NCBI GenBank assembly: GCA_036794395.1
Contig: DAIRGS010000132.1
Coordinates: 1 to 18,971 of the forward strand
Source of the DNA: DASXMX01 sp036794395
GTDB taxonomy: Bacteria > Planctomycetota > Phycisphaerae > Tepidisphaerales > Tepidisphaeraceae
Direction of reading: 5' to 3'
DNA length: 18,971 nt
Shown here: positions 15,045 through 18,971 of the stretch, one piece after another
Layout of the letters: the number at the start of each line of letters is the position of its first letter
Numbering within the stretch: position 1 is the stretch's first letter
Translations under genes and position numbers: made by a program
Notes under the pieces: generated by a model
The model's database searches: none
The model's input: the letters and a program-made list of their open reading frames with translations, nothing else
What the model was told of the DNA's origin: nothing

Positions 15045-18000
15045 TTAATTGTGTTTTTTGTTTCGTCTGGGGTTTTTGGATGAGCGCGGCGCGTGTGGAT
15101 CTTCTGGGGGGATTGGGGAAGAAACGGATGGTGAGGTCTTGGCGGGGGTTGTGATTGACGACGCGGCGTTGGTTGCAGCGAGGGCGATCGATTGGGAAGC
15201 GATGGCAGGCGCGACGCTTCCGGTCGCGGTGGAACCGTAGTTGCGGGCCAGCGTGATGGCGTCGGTGGAATCGACGATCGCATCAAAATTGAAGTTGCCG
15301 CGATCCCAGGCGGGGGCGCCCGTGGCATTCCAATTCGCCTGGAGGCGAAGTGCATCATTCATATTCACGACGCGATCGAGATTTGCATCGCCCATTGCGG
15401 TGTAGAGCAGCTCGATCGTGTTGGCGGGTTGGCCGGCGATGAAACCATCGGCGGAATCGGCGAATCCGACGCCAAATCCGTTGGCCGGGCCACTCGCGGC
15501 CGAGGCGGACGTAATGACTCCCGTGGATGCGGTGGGCGTACCGTTCCACGTGCCACCATTATATCCGTTTGTCAGATATTGCTGAATCGTGGATATCGGG
15601 CTGGCCGCTCCGCCGTAAAACAGATAGACGGTGCTTTGCCCGATATCCAGAGTTGTCGCGGCCAGGGGGTTGGAGGGGCTCAGGCCGCTGACTGTAAATG
15701 CACCATTGAGGTGAATCGAGTTGGGGAGTGGATTCCCGTTGGTATTGATCAGGGTAATGATGTCATTTCCGCCGTTGCCGTTAATGGTCAGGCCGGCGGG
15801 ATTGTTGATGAGCAACTGTCCCGAGGTGCTGCCGGCGGTCCAGTCGATGTGGGTGCTGTCGATATCGCGCGTGAGGGTGATTTGATCGGCCCCGGCCGTG
15901 CCGCCAATCGTGTTCAGGAGGGGAAGCACGGTGTAGGTTTGTCCAGCAAAATTGATATTCTGGTTTTCGATGAGGAAGCTCACGCTGTTGCCATTCAGGT
16001 TGGCTGCAACAATGTCGGGTTTTCCGTCGCCATTCATATCGCCAATCGCCACCGAAACGGGGTTTGCGCCCAACGCGAAGGTCTGGGCGGCCTGATAAAC
16101 GCCGGACCCATTGCCCAGAAGCACGCTGACGGTTCCAGCGGGGTTGTCGGTGGCGACGGCCAAATCCAATTTTCCGTCGGCATTCACATCGGCGACCGCG
16201 ACCGAAAAGGCTCCGGTTCCGGCAAAAGTACTGCGAATTCCCAGGAACGTTCCGTTCCCATTGCCGATCAATACGCCGATGTTGCCGCTGCCAAAATCGC
16301 TAACGACCAGATCCTGCTTGCCGTCTCCGCTGACGTCGGCAATCGTGACGCTGGTTGGGCCGGTTCCACCACCAAATGTGACCGGCGCCTTAAACGTTCC
16401 ATTCCCATTTCCCACCATCAGGCTGAGCTGGTTCGTTCCGTACAACCCCGCGACCAGGTCCGGCTTACCGTCGCCGGTTACGTCGCCGGCGGCGATGGAT
16501 TGGGGATACGTTCCGCTGGATACGGTTTGAAGCGCCTGGAAGGTTCTGTTGCCGTTGCCCAACAGGATTCCGACTGATCCGTTCTGGGAGCTGTTGTCGG
16601 CCACCGCCAGATCCATCTTGCTGTCGCCATTCACATCGGCCACCGCAACGGCATAGGTATTTGGGCCTGCCGAAAAGGTGTTTTGAGGGGCGAAGGTTCC
16701 GTTTCCATTGCCGAGTAAAACGCTGACGACCCCGGTCGCGCCCGTACTGGCGATGACCGCATCTTTCTTGCCATCGCCGTTGACGTCCATCACGACCAAC
16801 GACATTCCATATGTATGGATCGCGCCTACGGCATATGTCTGTTGCGATGTGAAGGTTCCGTTTCCATTGCCCAGCATCACGGCAAGGGAATTGCCGCTGA
16901 AGTTGGCGACGACGAGGTCGGGCTTGCCATCTCCGTTGATATCCGTCAGTGCAACCGAGCGCGGATGTGAGCCGGTGCCCAGCGGATTCTGCTGCGTGGC
17001 ATACGTCATCGTTCGACCGGCATCCTGAATGGTTCCGTTGTCCACCAGGTTGAGGCCAAGCGAACCGCCGCCAGTGATGCCGTTTACCGTAACCGTATAG
17101 ACAGCGCCGCTTCCGCTCACGACGACCGGCGTTGTGGCGGTTGTGCTGCCGGCCAGTGCGAGGGCAAAGTCAGTGGCGTCCACGCCGATCACGTTTTCAT
17201 TGAAGGTGACGGTGTACGAGACCGAACCGCCGTTCACGATCGGCCCCACGGGCGTGGTGCGGGTGATTGAAAGTACTGTTGGCAGAACATGAATGCTGAC
17301 GGATGGGGAGACCGCCCCGCCGCTGAAAGTTCCGCCGTTAAATGAATTGAATGCGAGAACCTTGTAGGTGTAAATTCCCGCCGGCGGGGACACGTCTGTG
17401 AAGTTTGCGCTGGCTTGCGCACCGCCGCCCAGAACAGTACCCACCGGCACGAACGCCCCGGTCACCCCGTTGACCACCGGCGCTCGTTGAATCTGAAACT
17501 CCGAAGCCGCCGTTGCGGCTGTCGCGGCATTGTCTTTCCAGGTCACGATCGCGTTTCCGGGATTGGACGGGTCGTTCGCCGCCGTCAGGTTGGCGGGGAT
17601 GCTGGGTCCCGGGGCTGAGGGCAGCGAGGGACTGGCCGTACCGGTGACTACCAATTCGCGATACCAGGTGTTGGCGTTGCTGGCCAGGAATTTAACGGCG
17701 CGCACGTTGGACGCGATCGTTCCGCCGCCATTGTTGACCACCGCCATCTGCGCCGATCCGCGATCGAGCGTTGCGCCGTTCTGGTCACGGGTGAAATTGA
17801 AATTCTGTCCGAGGCTCAGGGAATTCCAGTCTGAAGAACCGATGAACTGAATTAGGATGTCGGTATTTTGGCCGGTGCGGAAATCCTGGTGGCCGGTGAT
17901 GACATCGATTTCGCTCAGGTTGTAGCCCGTGGGGCTGGGCGTCGCGCCCGGCTGAGCGCCCAGGTTAAACGACATGTACCAGCTCGGGTCAGCGAGGTCC

Positions 18001-18488
18001 GACAACACGTTGACGCCGTGCGATGGATCGCTGATTCCGCCGGACCCCGTGGCGGCTACCGCGCCGGTGGAGGGGAAGTTTCCGATCTGATTTTGCGTCA
18101 AGCCATTGGTGAGCAATTGGCCGGCCTGCGCCGTGCTACCGGGGGTCGAGTCGCCGCCTTCACAGCAGACGGTGTAGAGCGAATCAAAGGGCGCGACATT
18201 CAAGACCAGATCGTTGGTGGTGTTGGGCGTGATGGCCGAGGCGAGGTTCCACGGGTCCGCGGTTCCCAACCCATTGACCCAGAACGTTTTGCCCGGAATT
18301 GGAGCGAGCGGAGTAGCGCCAACCACAGGTGCGGCCGTTGGCGCGACGACTACCGCGGTGAGCAATTGGCGCTTTTCCAGCGTTTCCAGCGTTGCATGGG
18401 GCCGCGACAGTGGGGCGGGCCTTTTTTGCCGCGTTCGCGATGGCGTTTTGGGATGAGGTGCATTGGGATTGCCGAAGTCGCCGTGCAT
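15045..18488 (-). CDS. Secreted protein with discoidin-like region, FN3, Ig-like domain, seven FG-GAP repeats and dockerin-like C-terminus
   Basis: 1147 residues. Order: basic, proline-containing leader with LEPR-XLL-type motif TLEKRQLLTA (36-45); a region resembling a galactose-binding/discoidin fold (about 65-285, ending NTWYRELVVTG), which holds the protein's only two cysteines in VCCEGGD; FN3 (about 293-400); an Ig-like domain (about 405-490) like that of the protein at 2436-5852; seven FG-GAP/VCBS repeats (about 503-855) with DxNxDGxxD Ca2+ loops; the shared C-terminal module (860-1091); a Ser/Ala/Pro linker; and basic tail SSKNPRRNKKHN. Its dockerin-like halves are in swapped order compared with the three other proteins. 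The ATG is preceded by GAGGAG with 6 bases between. It is probably the first gene of the cluster. Ligand unknown. Stop codon TAA. Confidence 0.83.
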   Translation of the reverse strand: MHGDFGNPNAPHPKTPSRTRQKRPAPLSRPHATLETLEKRQLLTAVVVAPTAAPVVGATPLAPIPGKTFWVNGLGTADPWNLASAITPNTTNDLVLNVAPFDSLYTVCCEGGDSTPGSTAQAGQLLTNGLTQNQIGNFPSTGAVAATGSGGISDPSHGVNVLSDLADPSWYMSFNLGAQPGATPSPTGYNLSEIDVITGHQDFRTGQNTDILIQFIGSSDWNSLSLGQNFNFTRDQNGATLDRGSAQMAVVNNGGGTIASNVRAVKFLASNANTWYRELVVTGTASPSLPSAPGPSIPANLTAANDPSNPGNAIVTWKDNAATAATAASEFQIQRAPVVNGVTGAFVPVGTVLGGGAQASANFTDVSPPAGIYTYKVLAFNSFNGGTFSGGAVSPSVSIHVLPTVLSITRTTPVGPIVNGGSVSYTVTFNENVIGVDATDFALALAGSTTATTPVVVSGSGAVYTVTVNGITGGGSLGLNLVDNGTIQDAGRTMTYATQQNPLGTGSHPRSVALTDINGDGKPDLVVANFSGNSLAVMLGNGNGTFTSQQTYAVGAIHTYGMSLVVMDVNGDGKKDAVIASTGATGVVSVLLGNGNGTFAPQNTFSAGPNTYAVAVADVNGDSKMDLAVADNSSQNGSVGILLGNGNRTFQALQTVSSGTYPQSIAAGDVTGDGKPDLVAGLYGTNQLSLMVGNGNGTFKAPVTFGGGTGPTSVTIADVSGDGKQDLVVSDFGSGNIGVLIGNGNGTFLGIRSTFAGTGAFSVAVADVNADGKLDLAVATDNPAGTVSVLLGNGSGVYQAAQTFALGANPVSVAIGDMNGDGKPDIVAANLNGNSVSFLIENQNINFAGQTYTVLPLLNTIGGTAGADQITLTRDIDSTHIDWTAGSTSGQLLINNPAGLTINGNGGNDIITLINTNGNPLPNSIHLNGAFTVSGLSPSNPLAATTLDIGQSTVYLFYGGAASPISTIQQYLTNGYNGGTWNGTPTASTGVITSASAASGPANGFGVGFADSADGFIAGQPANTIELLYTAMGDANLDRVVNMNDALRLQANWNATGAPAWDRGNFNFDAIVDSTDAITLARNYGSTATGSVAPAIASQSIALAATNAASSITTPAKTSPSVSSPIPPEDPHAPRSSKNPRRNKKHN

Positions 18489-18971
18489 TTGTCGCTCCTC
18501 GCCTCAGCCATGTTCCCCCCATTCGGAATGTCAGAGGTTTTCCACTAAATGAGGACACAATGCCAGTAATTTCCGCGCAAGTTGGCCACGAAGTGCAATC
18601 GGTTCGTCGAGGGTTGGGCCCTGGGGTCGTCAGTGGCTTGAGCGTGTCGTGAGAACTTCGCACCTTGACGGTTGCTCTGGCCCACATTTACAGTTCGCGT
18701 CATGGGACCTGTCTTACACGACCCTTTTCGTCACTTCTCTGCAGTATCGGAGGTGCGATGACATCGCTCTCCGTCTCCACAGCCGGTATTGCGAACCGGC
18801 TCGATCGACTTGGCTAAATGTTTCGAAACAGTGTGAGTATCAACCCAGCGCCAAATTCCGCTTCCGACGCCTCGGGTGAGCCCCCTGCCCACAATGCGGC
18901 CCTGGTATCGAGATGGCCGTGCGCGATTCCGCGCTTCGTGGCATGGGGCTTCCCCTTCGGGTCTGCCTTCG
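18489..18971. other. Non-coding upstream region of the surface-protein cluster
   Basis: No supported gene on either strand; the frames passing through it are short, have no ribosome sites and show no recognisable motifs. It should hold the promoter of the gene starting at 18488, but no full sigma-70 pair stands out. The main visible structure is the group of palindromes at 18781-18830. The last 90 bases may be the edge of another unit, but nothing can be assigned. Confidence 0.5.
18781..18830. promoter_or_regulatory. Cluster of short palindromes, possible operator region
   Basis: Three palindromes lie within 50 bp: AGCCGGT/ACCGGCT arms around 7 bases (18781-18801), TCGATCGA (18801-18808) and the perfect 12-mer TGTTTCGAAACA (18819-18830). 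On the minus strand a TTGATA hexamer (18843-18838) lies just upstream of the 12-mer, which would then sit in a promoter spacer, but no good -10 follows. This pattern suits a dimeric repressor site, but it is more than 300 bp from the nearest start codon and no regulator gene is present. Confidence 0.3.

Noticed and set aside
15192..16577. Long plus-strand open frame of 461 codons opposite the FG-GAP gene
   Set aside because: It lies wholly antisense to a gene with clear domains. The repeated DINGDGKPD codons give a regular stop-free antisense pattern (IDIG/VGDGD-like strings), and no ribosome site or family motif is seen.
2436..18488. CRISPR array or tandem DNA repeat interpretation of the periodic sequence
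   Set aside because: The periodicity (about 140-150 bp) follows protein repeats with variable codons and no constant repeat-spacer structure.
2436..18488. PEP-CTERM, LPXTG or transmembrane anchor at the C-termini
   Set aside because: All four C-termini are basic and hydrophilic with no hydrophobic segment or sorting motif of these types.
18489..18971. tRNA, rRNA or small-RNA gene in the right-hand non-coding region
   Set aside because: No cloverleaf, conserved rRNA segment or terminator-ended hairpin could be found by reading; only short palindromes are present.

Overview
The window looks like chromosomal DNA of a GC-rich planctomycete-type bacterium (Planctomycetota, possibly a Phycisphaerae-like lineage). 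The evidence is four very large exported proteins that start with a basic leader and an LEPR-XLL-type motif (LERRFLLSA, LEARLLLSA, LEQRMLLTA, LEKRQLLTA) and end with planctomycete-style dockerin-like repeats (GDxNLDRxVNSTD ... W..GNFNYD). The phylum is inferred from these motifs, not from a marker gene. Every convincing gene is on the minus strand, so transcription runs from high to low coordinates.

Layout from right to left. 18971-18489: non-coding, with a cluster of short palindromes. 18488-15045: protein with a discoidin-like region, FN3, an Ig-like domain and one seven-repeat FG-GAP propeller. 14717-10203: protein with a PQQ-like propeller, FN3, an L-type lectin-like domain and three more FN3 domains. 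10034-5892: a shorter paralogue of the previous gene, split in frame by a single TAG at 8522-8520. 5852-2436: protein with two seven-repeat FG-GAP propellers around an Ig-like domain. 2435-1940: intergenic, with a nested inverted-repeat element and a second imperfect palindrome. 1939-1316 and 1319-168: dgoA and dgoK, overlapping by 4 bp. 167-1: two degenerate half-copies of the same repeat family.

The four large genes form an A-B-B-A cluster of secreted, multi-domain, probably Ca2+- and carbohydrate-binding surface proteins. All end in the same module of about 230 residues (a glycine/asparagine-rich beta region, a conserved QQYL.NGYN..WNG segment, a paired dockerin-like domain), then a Pro/Ser/Thr linker and a strongly basic tail. 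No cohesin, sortase or PEP-CTERM signal is present, so how they are anchored is unknown. The dgoA-dgoK pair would phosphorylate 2-keto-3-deoxygalactonate and cleave the product to pyruvate and glyceraldehyde-3-phosphate, the last two steps of the De Ley-Doudoroff galactonate route. A link between sugar catabolism and the surface proteins is only suggested by proximity.

The points most worth a second look are a palindromic repeat translated in frame inside dgoK, the lone in-frame TAG in an otherwise intact 1380-codon gene, and the shared C-terminal module with its basic tail.
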